Shown here: piece after piece, positions 42,851 to 51,744 of the stretch
Numbering within the stretch: position 1 is the first letter of the stretch
How the letters are laid out: each line of letters starts with the position of its first letter
Source of the DNA: JANQGH01 sp039177555
GTDB lineage: Bacteria > Pseudomonadota > Alphaproteobacteria > DSM-16000 > Inquilinaceae
Assembly: GCA_039177555.1 (NCBI GenBank)
Contig: JBCDFV010000003.1
Span: forward strand, 124,001-188,000
Length of the DNA: 64,000 nucleotides
Reading direction: 5' to 3'
The notes under the pieces: model-generated
Database searches by the model: none
What the model was told of the DNA's origin: nothing
The model's input: only the letters and a program-made list of their open reading frames with translations
Position numbers and translations under genes: made by a program

Positions 42851-44173
42851 CTAGCGGACAAGAACCAGGCTGATCTGCGGAAAGGCGATGACCAGGATCA
42901 GCACCAACAACATGACGGCGGCAAACGGCAGGGCGCCGAGAAACACGTCCGCCAGGCTGATCGACGGGTCGTCGATCGTGCTTTTGATCACGAAGCAGGA
43001 GAGCCCAAGGGGCGGGGTCAAGAGCCCGATCTCCGCACCGATCACGGTCACGATGCCGAACCAGACCAGGTCGGCGCCAAACGCCTCGACCGCCGTCAAG
43101 AACAGCGGCACCACGACCAGAATGATCGAGGCGGTATCGAGGATCGTACCGAGCACGATCAGCAGCAGCACATAGATCGCCATCATCATGGCCAGGTTCA
43201 GATCCATGCTTTGCATCCACTCGCCGAACAGGGTCGGCAGGCCGGCGATGCCCAGCATGCGGCTGTAGGTCGACGCCGCGATGATCAAGAACAGGATCGT
43301 CGCGGTGATGTGCCCGGTCTCGACCAGCGCCTCCCAGACGCTGCGCAGTGTTAGTCGCCGCCGCGCCGCGGCGATCACGATGGCCATCAGGCCGCCGGCC
43401 GCGCCAGCCTCGGTCGGCGTGAACATGCCGCCATAGATGCCGCCCAGCACCACCAGGATCAGCAAAACCACCGGCATCAGCTTGACCATGATCTCGCGAA
43501 AGCTGATCAGCGGTTCGGTACGCTCAGCCCCCTCGCCATAGCGCCCACCGACAAAGCGCGGCGCCAGCCAGGCCATGATCAGGATGGCAAAGCCGAACAC
43601 GGTCGCCAGCAGCAGCCCGGGCACCACGCCAGCCAGGAACATGGCGCCGATCGACTGTTCGGCGACGACGGCGTAGATGATCAGCATCACGCTGGGCGGG
43701 ATCAGCATGCCCAAGACGGACGAGCCGGCGACGACGCCGACCGCGAAACGCTTGCCATAGTGAAAGCGCCGCATTTCCGGCACGGAAACCCTGGTGAAGA
43801 CCGAGGCCGAGGCGATCGACGAGCCGGTGACGGAGGCGAAGATGGCGTTGGCCGCGACGGTGGCGATGCCCAGCCCGCCCCGGATCGCCCGGAAGATCTG
43901 GTTGGCGACCTCGTAGACGTCCCGGCCCAACCCGGCCTTGGAGACGATCAGCCCCATCATGGTGAACAGGGGCACGGTCGCGAAGTTGTAGTCCGAGACG
44001 GTGTCCTTGACGGAGATGGTCAGCAAATTGATGGCGATGTCGATGTTGCCGCGCATCAGCCAGACGCTGACGAACGACACCAGCGCCAGCACGACCGGGA
44101 TGTAGAGCCCGGCATAGATCAAGAGAACGATGACGCCGAGCGAGATCAGGCCGAGTTCCAAAGGGCCCATCAA
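42851..44173 (-). CDS. TRAP transporter large permease (DctM type), second system
   Basis: The product is 440 aa with about 12 membrane segments. Family signatures: the LFTMMGLIVSKAGLG region, ASVTGSSIASASVFTRVSVPEM, SVLGMLIPPSVMLI and near the C-terminus GAEIGLLTPPLGLSCF. The start overlaps the small-permease stop by 4 nt. The transporter gene order is binding protein, small permease, large permease, then the intradiol dioxygenase, so the imported acid may be an aromatic carboxylate. Confidence 0.92.
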   Translation of the reverse strand: MMGPLELGLISLGVIVLLIYAGLYIPVVLALVSFVSVWLMRGNIDIAINLLTISVKDTVSDYNFATVPLFTMMGLIVSKAGLGRDVYEVANQIFRAIRGGLGIATVAANAIFASVTGSSIASASVFTRVSVPEMRRFHYGKRFAVGVVAGSSVLGMLIPPSVMLIIYAVVAEQSIGAMFLAGVVPGLLLATVFGFAILIMAWLAPRFVGGRYGEGAERTEPLISFREIMVKLMPVVLLILVVLGGIYGGMFTPTEAGAAGGLMAIVIAAARRRLTLRSVWEALVETGHITATILFLIIAASTYSRMLGIAGLPTLFGEWMQSMDLNLAMMMAIYVLLLIVLGTILDTASIILVVVPLFLTAVEAFGADLVWFGIVTVIGAEIGLLTPPLGLSCFVIKSTIDDPSISLADVFLGALPFAAVMLLVLILVIAFPQISLVLVR

Positions 44174-44760
44174 TCGGCCTCGAACCCTGCGGCGACGGCC
44201 CTGCGCGCCGGCCCGCCCGGCTTACCGGTGATCAACAGCCAGGCGGACAGCAGGAACTTCGCCAGGCACACCGTCGTGCCCATGACCACGATCATCCGGA
44301 CCGGCCATTCGGGCACGACGAACAGGCCCTGGTTGCCGAAATACTCGCCCCGCTCGATCGCGTGGACCATGGTCGACCAGGCGCCGATCAGGATCAGCGC
44401 CATCAGCGCGGCACCGGCGAGATCGAAGCAGATGCGCATCACCCGCTCCACGTTCGGATGGCGCCGCGACAGGATCGTCAGCAAGCCGTCCGACCGGGTC
44501 AGCCGCCCCAACCGGATCGTGTCGCCGAGCTGTAGGAAGACGATGGCGACCAGCGACAGTTCGACCAGTTCGGCGACACCGGTGAACGGTTCATTGAAAA
44601 GGGTGCGACCGAACGAATCGGTGTTGATGATGACCAACAGCACCAGGATCCAGATGGACCCGATGGCGTTCATGCCGGCGAGAAGCCGGTTCAAAGCGCC
44701 GTCGAGCCGACCGGACATCGAAGCCTCGGCCGGCCCTTCGCTGCGCATGTCAGACGGCAT
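44170..44760 (-). CDS. TRAP transporter small permease (DctQ type), second system
   Basis: The product is 196 aa, slightly longer than the family norm because of an N-terminal polar tail of about 20 residues. Four membrane segments are predicted. Conserved features are NTDSFGRTLFNEPFTGVAELVE and the IRLGRLTRSDGLL loop, matching DctQ. It is located 26 nt after the binding-protein stop. Confidence 0.88.
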   Translation of the reverse strand: MPSDMRSEGPAEASMSGRLDGALNRLLAGMNAIGSIWILVLLVIINTDSFGRTLFNEPFTGVAELVELSLVAIVFLQLGDTIRLGRLTRSDGLLTILSRRHPNVERVMRICFDLAGAALMALILIGAWSTMVHAIERGEYFGNQGLFVVPEWPVRMIVVMGTTVCLAKFLLSAWLLITGKPGGPARRAVAAGFEAD

Positions 44761-44786
44761 CTTGCGCTCGTGCCGTCAGCCCTGGT

Positions 44787-45872
44787 CTACTCCTGGTCCC
44801 ATTGCCGCGCGATCGGCTGATCGGCCTCGCGCATCATGTCCATGTAAGCCTGCAGCGTTTCCGTGCCCGGCAGACCCTGTTCGTCCAGGCTTGACGCCCA
44901 TTCCAGCGCCAGGTTGGGCATGCTCGCGGCCCAGGCTTCACGTTGCTCCGGCGACAGTTCGTGCACCATGCCGCCGGACTCGACGTAAGCCTGCTGGCTG
45001 CCCGCGCCGAGGTTCGCCGTCATGCCCGCCAGATGGTCGCGATAGTCGATCGCCACCTCCTGCAAGACCTGCTGGACCTCTTCCGGCAGGCCCTCCCAAA
45101 CGTCGCGGTTCACCGTGATCGCCTTGGAATTCATCGAACCGATATCGGCGTCGAGCATGTAAGGCGCGACCTCGACCAGCGAGAAGGTGACCGCCGCCTC
45201 CGGCCACAGCATGGTTGCGTCGATCACCCCCGTTTGCAGGTTGTTGTAGTATTCGACCAGCGGGCCCGAGACACCTGCCGCGCCGAGGTTTTCGATATAG
45301 CGCAGGTTGGTTCCCGCACCGCCGACGCGCAGGCCGTCCAAATCGGCGAGGCCCTCGATCGGATCGGTGGAAAACACCTGATAGGAATCCAGCACGACGC
45401 CGTTGGTCAGATAGACCTGGTTGGCGTCGAGATAGGCTTGCGCGACCTCGGGGAATTGCTCCGCCAACGCATCGATCACACGGGTGACAAGCTCAGGATC
45501 GGTGGTAACGAACGGTGTCACATAAGCGATCTGGACCAGCGGCAGCCGGTCGGGGTGGAACACGGTGGTCACCACACCGATATCGCCGAGACCAAGTTCA
45601 AGGCCCTCCAGCACGCCGCGCGGACGCACGATCTGGCCGCCCCAGGCCTGGTTCCAATCGATCGCGTAGTTGCCGGCCTCCGCCAGCCTGCGATCGACCT
45701 CCGGAATGAAATACGCGATGAACTCCTGCACCCATAGCGATCGCGGCGGATAGCCGTCGATCGCGGTCAGCGCGATGGTTTCCTGGCCGAAGGTCGCGGG
45801 CGATGCGCCCAGCACGCTTGCCGCCACCAACGCCGTCAGCCCGGTCGCTCCATATCGCGTCATTTTCTTCAT
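44787..45872 (-). CDS. TRAP transporter solute-binding protein (DctP type), second system
   Basis: The product is 361 aa from the ATG at 45872, which has GGGAGG 5 nt upstream; longer in-frame starts are rejected on that ground. The signal peptide is basic (KKMTRYG) with a core GLTALVAASVLGASPAT and FGQ cleavage region. The ligand-binding segment LDGLRVGGAGTNLRYIENLG has the conserved Arg, and the GVIDATMLWPEAAV helix follows. It shares only family-level similarity with the first TRAP binding protein, implying a different ligand. Confidence 0.9.
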   Translation of the reverse strand: MKKMTRYGATGLTALVAASVLGASPATFGQETIALTAIDGYPPRSLWVQEFIAYFIPEVDRRLAEAGNYAIDWNQAWGGQIVRPRGVLEGLELGLGDIGVVTTVFHPDRLPLVQIAYVTPFVTTDPELVTRVIDALAEQFPEVAQAYLDANQVYLTNGVVLDSYQVFSTDPIEGLADLDGLRVGGAGTNLRYIENLGAAGVSGPLVEYYNNLQTGVIDATMLWPEAAVTFSLVEVAPYMLDADIGSMNSKAITVNRDVWEGLPEEVQQVLQEVAIDYRDHLAGMTANLGAGSQQAYVESGGMVHELSPEQREAWAASMPNLALEWASSLDEQGLPGTETLQAYMDMMREADQPIARQWDQE

Positions 45873-45897
45873 GGTTTCCTCCCTTATTGGGTCTGGT

Positions 45898-46764
45898 TCA
45901 GACCACCTCGTCGGCAATCGGGTTTCGCAACACCCCAATGCCTTCGATCTCGATTTCGCAGACGTCCCCCGCCTTCATCCAAACCGGCGGCCTGCGCGCA
46001 TGGCCGACGCCGGCGGGCGTGCCCATGGCGATGACATCGCCCGGTTCCAGCGTCATTACCTCGGTCAGATAGCAAAGCGTGTCGACGACCTTGAAAACCA
46101 TGTCGGAGGTGTTGGCATCTTGCATGACCTGCCCGTTCAGGCGTGACTGAATGCGCAAGCCCGTCGCGCCCGGCGGCAGTTCGTCGGTGGAGACGAGTTC
46201 CGGCCCGAATCCGCCCGTTGCATCGAAGTTCTTGCCCATCGTCCATTGATGGGTCTTGCGCTGACAGTCCCGCACGGACCCGTCATTGAAGACCGCGTAG
46301 CCGGCGACGCAGTTCAACGCCTCGCCTGGGGTTAAATGCCGGGCCGTGGTGCCAATTATCACCGCCAGTTCCGCCTCGTAATCCAGCCGCTCGGAACATC
46401 TCGGCCGGATCATCGGTTTGCCATGTGCCAAAAGCGACGTCCGGCCGCGCATGAACAGTACCGGATAGTCAGGCTTCTCAAAGCCCCCTTCGTCCGCATG
46501 GTCAACGTAGTTGAGGCCGAGGCACAAGACCTTTCCAGGGTTGACCACCGGGGTCAGGAGATCAAGCGCGCCCATGGGCGTTCGCGATGCAGCCGACGCC
46601 GACGCTGCGTTCCACGCCGCCGCAAGCCGCGCGCTGCCTTCACCGATCAGGTCGTCCAATCGATTGGGCCATCCGGGCCCGAGATCGGCCAGCCTCACGA
46701 CACCGTCCGTTAGACGGACCCCAAGGGCAGGGTCGCCGTCATGAATGTAGGAGACAAAACGCAT
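45898..46764 (-). CDS. Fumarylacetoacetate hydrolase family protein
   Basis: The product is 288 aa from the ATG at 46764. The FAH catalytic domain occupies about residues 65-285: KVLCLGLNYVDHADE, the metal-binding Glu pair in LDYEAELAVIIG, and GYAVFNDGSVRDCQRK with the Asp ligand, then TMGKNFDATGGFGPELV. Relatives hydrolyse acylpyruvates, hydrate 2-oxopent-4-enoates or decarboxylate oxaloacetate. It lies upstream of the TRAP binding-protein gene on the same strand with a 25-nt gap, so it heads the operon that ends with the intradiol dioxygenase. Confidence 0.9.
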   Translation of the reverse strand: MRFVSYIHDGDPALGVRLTDGVVRLADLGPGWPNRLDDLIGEGSARLAAAWNAASASAASRTPMGALDLLTPVVNPGKVLCLGLNYVDHADEGGFEKPDYPVLFMRGRTSLLAHGKPMIRPRCSERLDYEAELAVIIGTTARHLTPGEALNCVAGYAVFNDGSVRDCQRKTHQWTMGKNFDATGGFGPELVSTDELPPGATGLRIQSRLNGQVMQDANTSDMVFKVVDTLCYLTEVMTLEPGDVIAMGTPAGVGHARRPPVWMKAGDVCEIEIEGIGVLRNPIADEVV

Positions 46765-46983
46765 GCTTATATCTCGATCAATCTCTAAATGTGGCAATAA
46801 AATCGATAATGTAAGAAAATGTTAGTCTGATACGCGGAAGAAGGCTGAAAGCGTCCGACCAGAGCCCCACTTGGGAGTCGACACGCGGATGTGGCAAACA
46901 TGCGCCGTTGAATGCCAAAGAATGATCGATATAACGAGAAGATGTCGGAAACATCGATTTTCTGGAGGGTCATTGGCTCCGGT

Positions 46984-47576
46984 TCTAATCAAGGACGGCG
47001 GCTGATCCGCCTGGGCGACGGCGGCAGTTCTCTGATCAAGCAGATCGGCGACGAACTGAGCAATGCCCTGCCCCGGTTCCCCACGTCGCTGCCCTGCCGC
47101 CGACACCCGAGTTAAGCCAATGGTTGCGAGAAGAAGCCACAGCGCAATCAAGCGTCTTGACGGATCGGGATCGGCAAATCATCGATGGCCTGACCGGCGG
47201 CGAAAGCCTGATCGATCGCGCGCTGGATACGGAGGTTAGAAAAGCCATGATCAACCTGGCCGGCCAGTATCTGGTCCGCGAAAGGGCCCAAGACGGCCGA
47301 CCCGTTGATCCGGTTGCCCGATTTCATATGGGCACCGGTGCGCGGCTTGAACGAATCAATTGGCTGGCCGATACCAGCGCCAAGGGTCTCGCCAAATCGC
47401 ACGGTCCGATGGTGAACTATCGTTACTTGGCCGACGAAATCGAGGTCAATCGCGAGGCTTTTGCCAAGCACGGCGCCGTCGCAGTCTCGTCGACGGTGCG
47501 CCGATTGTTGAGACCTCAACGCTCGGCCGAGCGATCCATCACGTCGCCAGTACCAGCGGAGACCGCGGGGCCGTGA
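46984..47576 (+). pseudogene. matA: Decayed malonyl-CoA decarboxylase (matA remnant)
   Basis: A segment in one frame (SSLIKQIGDELSNALPRF, up to about 47082) continues in another frame as LPPTPELSQWLREEA and then runs open to the TGA at 47574-47576. The latter carries the MCD C-terminal motif RFHMGTGARLERINWLADTS with the catalytic His region and GPMVNYRY. The N-terminal half of the enzyme is gone, a frameshift separates the two parts, and the catalytic Ser of LSPIP is replaced by Pro (LPPTP). The stop still overlaps the matB start (GTGA), preserving the matA-matB order known from rhizobia. Confidence 0.85.
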
Positions 47577-49093
47577 CCGAGAACCATCTTTTCGCGCAGT
47601 TCCAAACCGCAATCGACCGGCCGGACGCCGTCTTCGTCGAGACCGAGAAGGGCGCGCGCATCACCTATGGCGACATGCTGGCTGAATCCGCCCGCATCGC
47701 CTGGGCTCTTAAGGCCATGGGGCTAATGCCGGGCGACCGCGTCGCGGTCCAGGTGGAAAAGTCGGTCGCGGCGTTGATGCTGTACCTGGGCGCCGTGCGC
47801 GCCGGTGCCGTCTTTCTGCCGCTAAACACCGGCTACACCGCGTCTGAGGTCCGCTATTTCCTGGAAAACGCGGAACCGACGCTGTTCGTCTGCGACCCCG
47901 CCAAGCAGCCTGAGTTGGCCGAAGTGGCATCGGAAGTGGGCGTGCCGCACCTGGAAACCCTGGACGCAGAAGGCGACGGATCATTCGCGGAGCGCTGGTC
48001 GCAAGAGCCCGCTGAGTTCGATGACGTGCCGCGCGGGCCTGAGGATCTGGCCGCCATCCTCTACACCTCGGGCACGACCGGCCTGTCGAAGGGCGCCATG
48101 CTGTCCCACGACAACCTGGCGTCGAACGCCCATACCCTGCGTCGGGCCTGGCGGTTCACGGCGGACGACGTCCTGATCCATGCCTTGCCGATCTTTCACA
48201 CCCACGGCCTGTTCGTCGCCACGAACATCACCCTGGTCGCCGGCGGTTCGATGATCTTTCTGCCGAAGTTCGACCCGGACCGTGTGCTGTCGGTGATGCC
48301 CCGGGCGACCGCCATGATGGGCGTGCCGACCTTCTACACCAGGTTGTTGGCCCATCCCGGCCTGACGCGCGAGGCGGCCGGCGGCATGCGTCTGTTCGTG
48401 TCCGGCTCCGCGCCGCTTCTGGCCGAAACCCATGCCCAGTTCCGGGACCGCACCGGCCACGCGATCCTGGAACGCTACGGCATGACCGAGACCAACATGA
48501 ACACGTCCAACCCCTATGACGGCGACCGGCGCGCCGGCACCGTCGGCTTTCCGTTGGACGACGTTGCGCTGCGCATCGTCGACCCCGAAAGCGGACAGCG
48601 CCTCGACACCGGCGAGGTCGGCGTCATCGAGGTCAAAGGTCCCAACGTCTTTCAAGGTTACTGGCGCATGCCGGAGAAAACGGCGGACGAATTCCGGCCC
48701 GACGGGTACTTCATCACCGGTGATCTGGGGGTCATCGACACGGATGGCTATGTCTCGATCGTCGGTCGGGCAAAGGATCTCATCATCTCCGGCGGCTTCA
48801 ATGTCTACCCCAAGGAAATCGAGAGCGAGATCAACAAGGTCGCCGGCGTGGCGGAGTCGGCCGTGATCGGCGTACCGCATCCCGACTTCGGTGAAGGCGT
48901 CACGGCGGTGATTGTCCGCGCGCCCGATCATACGGTTTCCGATACGGCAATCCTGGCCCAACTCGATGGCAAGCTGGCCCGCTTCAAACAGCCCAAGAAG
49001 GTCCTGTTCGTCGATGAGCTGCCGATCAACGCGATGGGAAAGGTGCAGAAAAACGTGCTTCGAGACCGCTTTAGGGACACCTATGCACAATAG
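47573..49093 (+). CDS. matB: Malonyl-CoA synthetase (MatB)
   Basis: The product is 506 aa from the GTG at 47573, which overlaps the matA-remnant stop. The N-terminus VTENHLFAQFQTAI and YGDMLAESARIAWAL match MatB. Adenylation motifs: AAILYTSGTTGLSKGAM (P-loop), ERYGMTETNMNTSNPYDGDRRAGTVG (MatB-type with the Arg that binds malonate), GYFITGDLG and GRAKDLIISGGFNVYPKEIE, with the C-terminal lysine in NAMGKVQKN. It converts malonate, ATP and CoA to malonyl-CoA. Without a working MatA nearby, the product would go to biosynthesis or depend on another decarboxylase. Confidence 0.92.
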   Translation: MTENHLFAQFQTAIDRPDAVFVETEKGARITYGDMLAESARIAWALKAMGLMPGDRVAVQVEKSVAALMLYLGAVRAGAVFLPLNTGYTASEVRYFLENAEPTLFVCDPAKQPELAEVASEVGVPHLETLDAEGDGSFAERWSQEPAEFDDVPRGPEDLAAILYTSGTTGLSKGAMLSHDNLASNAHTLRRAWRFTADDVLIHALPIFHTHGLFVATNITLVAGGSMIFLPKFDPDRVLSVMPRATAMMGVPTFYTRLLAHPGLTREAAGGMRLFVSGSAPLLAETHAQFRDRTGHAILERYGMTETNMNTSNPYDGDRRAGTVGFPLDDVALRIVDPESGQRLDTGEVGVIEVKGPNVFQGYWRMPEKTADEFRPDGYFITGDLGVIDTDGYVSIVGRAKDLIISGGFNVYPKEIESEINKVAGVAESAVIGVPHPDFGEGVTAVIVRAPDHTVSDTAILAQLDGKLARFKQPKKVLFVDELPINAMGKVQKNVLRDRFRDTYAQ

Positions 49094-49111
49094 TTCATTG
49101 AATAGGGCAAG

Positions 49112-49130
49112 GCGCATCGGTTTAATGCGC
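49112..49130 (+). terminator. Weak stem-loop after matB
   Basis: GCGCAT (49112-49117) and ATGCGC (49125-49130) form a perfect six-base stem with a 7-nt loop, 18 bp after the matB stop. It has no following T-run. Confidence 0.3.
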
Positions 49131-49196
49131 GCAACTTCGAATAGGTGGGCGCCGGACTCTTGACTGACTTCTTTCAAGTAACTGGACGGTGACATA

Positions 49197-49865
49197 ATGG
49201 AAGCCGCGTCGACTGCCGAGTCCTTGACCAGTAGAGCCTATGCCCAGCTGCGCGCGGCCATTATTGCCGGCGATTTGGCGCCGGGGCGGAAGCTGAAGAT
49301 CGACGAGTTGCGGCAGCTTTACGGCTATGGCGGCAGCCCGATCCGCGAGGCGCTGAGCCTATTGACGTCGGACGGCCTGGTTTCGCGGTTCGAACAGCGT
49401 GGCTTCAATGTCGCCGAAGTCAGCCGTCGAGAGTTCAGCGAACTGTTGAAGACCCGCTGTTGGCTTGAGGAGCGGGCGCTGCGCGAATCCATCGCCAATG
49501 GCGGCAAGGAATGGGAAGAACGCGTCATCCTGGCCCAGCACTGGTTGTCGCGCGAACCACGTACGCGGAACGACGGCGGCAGTTTCCTTGCCAACGAGGC
49601 CTGGGAAGTCCGGCATAAGGAGTTTCACACGGCCCTGATCTCGGCCTGCGGTTCGTCGATCCTGCTGCGCATTTGCGACCAGCTTTACGATCAGAACATC
49701 CGTTATCGCATGCTGTCGGGTCCAGCGGCCTATCCCAGCCGAAATGTCGCCGACGAACACGCCGCCATCATGCAGGCGGCCCTCGATCGCGACCCGGAAC
49801 TCGCGGTTGCCAAGCTGGTCGAGCATTACAACAAGACCGGTGCGTTTTTGGCTGAGCGGCTCTGA
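49197..49865 (+). CDS. GntR-family regulator, FCD subfamily (MatR-like position)
   Basis: The product is 222 aa. The winged helix covers about residues 8-75 (AYAQLRAAIIAGDLAPGRKL, then GGSPIREALSLL, GLVSRFEQRGFNVAEV); the FCD domain follows with EAWEVRHKEFHTALIS and a late NVADEHAAIMQAAL metal-ligand region. Rhizobial mat operons are controlled by a GntR protein, MatR, and this gene lies 103 bp behind matB on the same strand, so that role is a reasonable inference. Confidence 0.88.
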   Translation: MEAASTAESLTSRAYAQLRAAIIAGDLAPGRKLKIDELRQLYGYGGSPIREALSLLTSDGLVSRFEQRGFNVAEVSRREFSELLKTRCWLEERALRESIANGGKEWEERVILAQHWLSREPRTRNDGGSFLANEAWEVRHKEFHTALISACGSSILLRICDQLYDQNIRYRMLSGPAAYPSRNVADEHAAIMQAALDRDPELAVAKLVEHYNKTGAFLAERL

Positions 49866-49911
49866 CGGATTAAGGGTCGCGGCGGACGCACCCAGCGGCC
49901 ATGATGGCGCG

Positions 49912-51744
49912 ATGGCGCCATCTCTTCCCGACATCGATCAAACCCTCGCCACCACCTTTGGCTTTACCGACTTTCGACCCGGCCAGCGCACCATCGTCGA
50001 GGCGCTGATCGGCGGCGAGAGCGTGCTCGCCGTGATGCCGACGGGGTCTGGCAAGAGCCTATGTTACCAGTTGCCGGCCGTCATTTCGTCCGGCACGACG
50101 CTGGTTATCTCGCCCCTGCTCGCCCTGATGCGCGACCAGGTCGCCGCCCTGCGCAGGGCCGGCATCGAAGCGGGCTCGCTGTCATCGGCAACGCCACCGC
50201 AAGAGGCACGGTCGGCGCTGGATGGCCTTGCGGACGGCAGTTTGAAGCTGCTCTACATGGCACCGGAACGGTTGGCGGCAAACGGTACGATCGGTCTCTT
50301 GAAAGGCAAGATCGCGCGCATCGCGGTGGACGAGGCGCATTGCGTTTCCCAATGGGGGCATGACTTTCGACCCGAATACCTGAAGATCCGCGAGGCCGCC
50401 GATGCGATCGGCGACGACCTGCCCATCGCCGCCTTCACCGCCACCGCCGATCCGGGCACCCGCGACGAAATCGCCCGGGCCATGTTCCGGCGCGCGCCGA
50501 AGATCATCGTCCACGGCTTCGACCGGCCGAACCTGTCGATCGCCATGGAGCCGAAATCCGACTCGCGCCGACAGATCATCGCGTTCATCCGTCAACGTCC
50601 GGGCGCCAGCGGCATCGCCTATGTCTCGACCAGGCGCAAGGCCGACCAGCTCGCCGACGGCCTGGTGAAAGCCAACATCCCGGCGATTTCCTATCACGCC
50701 GGCCTGGACGGGACGGAGCGCACGGCGCGTCAGGACCGGTTCCAGCGCGAGGACGGTCTGGTCATCGTCGCCACCGTCGCGTTCGGCATGGGCATCGACA
50801 AGCCTGACGTGCGCTTCGTCGCCCATGCCGACATGCCCAAGACGATCGAGGCCTACTATCAGGAGATCGGTCGCGCCGGCCGCGACGGTCTGCCGGCCGA
50901 CACGCTGACCCTATACGGGCTGGACGACATGCGGCTGCGGCGCCTGCAGATCGACCAGTCCGAAGCCCCGGACGCGGTCAAGCGGGCCGAACATCAGCGG
51001 CTGTCAGCCCTGCTGGCACTCTTGGAATCGCCGACCTGCCGCTGGCGCATGCTGCGATCGTATTTCGGCGAAGCGTCGGAACCGTGTGGCCGCTGCGATG
51101 TCTGCCGTGACGGCATCGTCGAGGCGGACGCGACGACCGAGGGGCGCATGGCGTTGTCCGCCCTGTTGCGCACGGGCCAACGCTTCGGCACGGAACATCT
51201 GATAGACGTCCTGCTGGGCGAAGAGACGGACAAGGTCCAGCGGTTCGGCCATGCAGGCCTGCCGACCTTCGGCGTCGGCAAGGAACGAACGCGGCCCGTC
51301 TGGCGCGGTATCTTCCGACAGCTCTATGCCGCCGGCATGATCGCCACGGATCGGGACGGCCACGGCACCTGGCACATGACGCCAGAGGCGCGGCCGCTGT
51401 TGAAGGGCGAGGTTCCCTTTTCCGTTCGCGCCGACGTCTTTCAGGCGCGCGCCAAGCAAAAGGCGCCGCCGGCGACCAAAGCGGCCCTGTCGGACCTAGA
51501 CGAGGCCAGCCAGACCCTGTTCGACGCCTTGCGCGCCAAGCGCCGTGAGGTGGCCGAGGCGGAGGAGGTGCCGGCCTATGTCGTCTTCCCGGACCGGACC
51601 CTGATCGACATCGCCACAAAGAAGCCGATCGACCGGGCGGCCTTCGCCGACGTGCATGGCGTCGGTCAGGCCAAGCTCGACCGGTACGCCGACATGTTCC
51701 TGCCGATCGTGGCCGCACATCTGGGCCAGCCTACCGCTCATTGA
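49912..51744 (+). CDS. recQ: ATP-dependent DNA helicase RecQ
   Basis: The product is 610 aa, matching E. coli RecQ (609). Order of parts: the motif 0 region FRPGQRTIVEALI (about 21-33), Walker A MPTGSGKSLCYQ (42-53), DEAH box in VDEAHCVSQWGHDFRPEY, motif VI in IGRAGRDGLPADTL, the RecQ zinc-binding cysteines CRWRMLRSYF..CGRCDVC, the winged-helix domain, and an HRDC domain at the C-terminus (FPDRTLIDIATKKP). It unwinds DNA 3'-5' in recombination repair. It is a housekeeping gene among catabolic ones; its 3' end overlaps the aldo/keto reductase gene tail to tail by 14 nt. Confidence 0.96.
   Translation: MAPSLPDIDQTLATTFGFTDFRPGQRTIVEALIGGESVLAVMPTGSGKSLCYQLPAVISSGTTLVISPLLALMRDQVAALRRAGIEAGSLSSATPPQEARSALDGLADGSLKLLYMAPERLAANGTIGLLKGKIARIAVDEAHCVSQWGHDFRPEYLKIREAADAIGDDLPIAAFTATADPGTRDEIARAMFRRAPKIIVHGFDRPNLSIAMEPKSDSRRQIIAFIRQRPGASGIAYVSTRRKADQLADGLVKANIPAISYHAGLDGTERTARQDRFQREDGLVIVATVAFGMGIDKPDVRFVAHADMPKTIEAYYQEIGRAGRDGLPADTLTLYGLDDMRLRRLQIDQSEAPDAVKRAEHQRLSALLALLESPTCRWRMLRSYFGEASEPCGRCDVCRDGIVEADATTEGRMALSALLRTGQRFGTEHLIDVLLGEETDKVQRFGHAGLPTFGVGKERTRPVWRGIFRQLYAAGMIATDRDGHGTWHMTPEARPLLKGEVPFSVRADVFQARAKQKAPPATKAALSDLDEASQTLFDALRAKRREVAEAEEVPAYVVFPDRTLIDIATKKPIDRAAFADVHGVGQAKLDRYADMFLPIVAAHLGQPTAH

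Noticed and set aside
49160..49198. TTGACT ... CATAAT as promoter for the GntR gene behind matB
   Set aside because: The spacing is 27 bp and the -10-like hexamer overlaps the start codon, so it cannot serve as a sigma-70 promoter.
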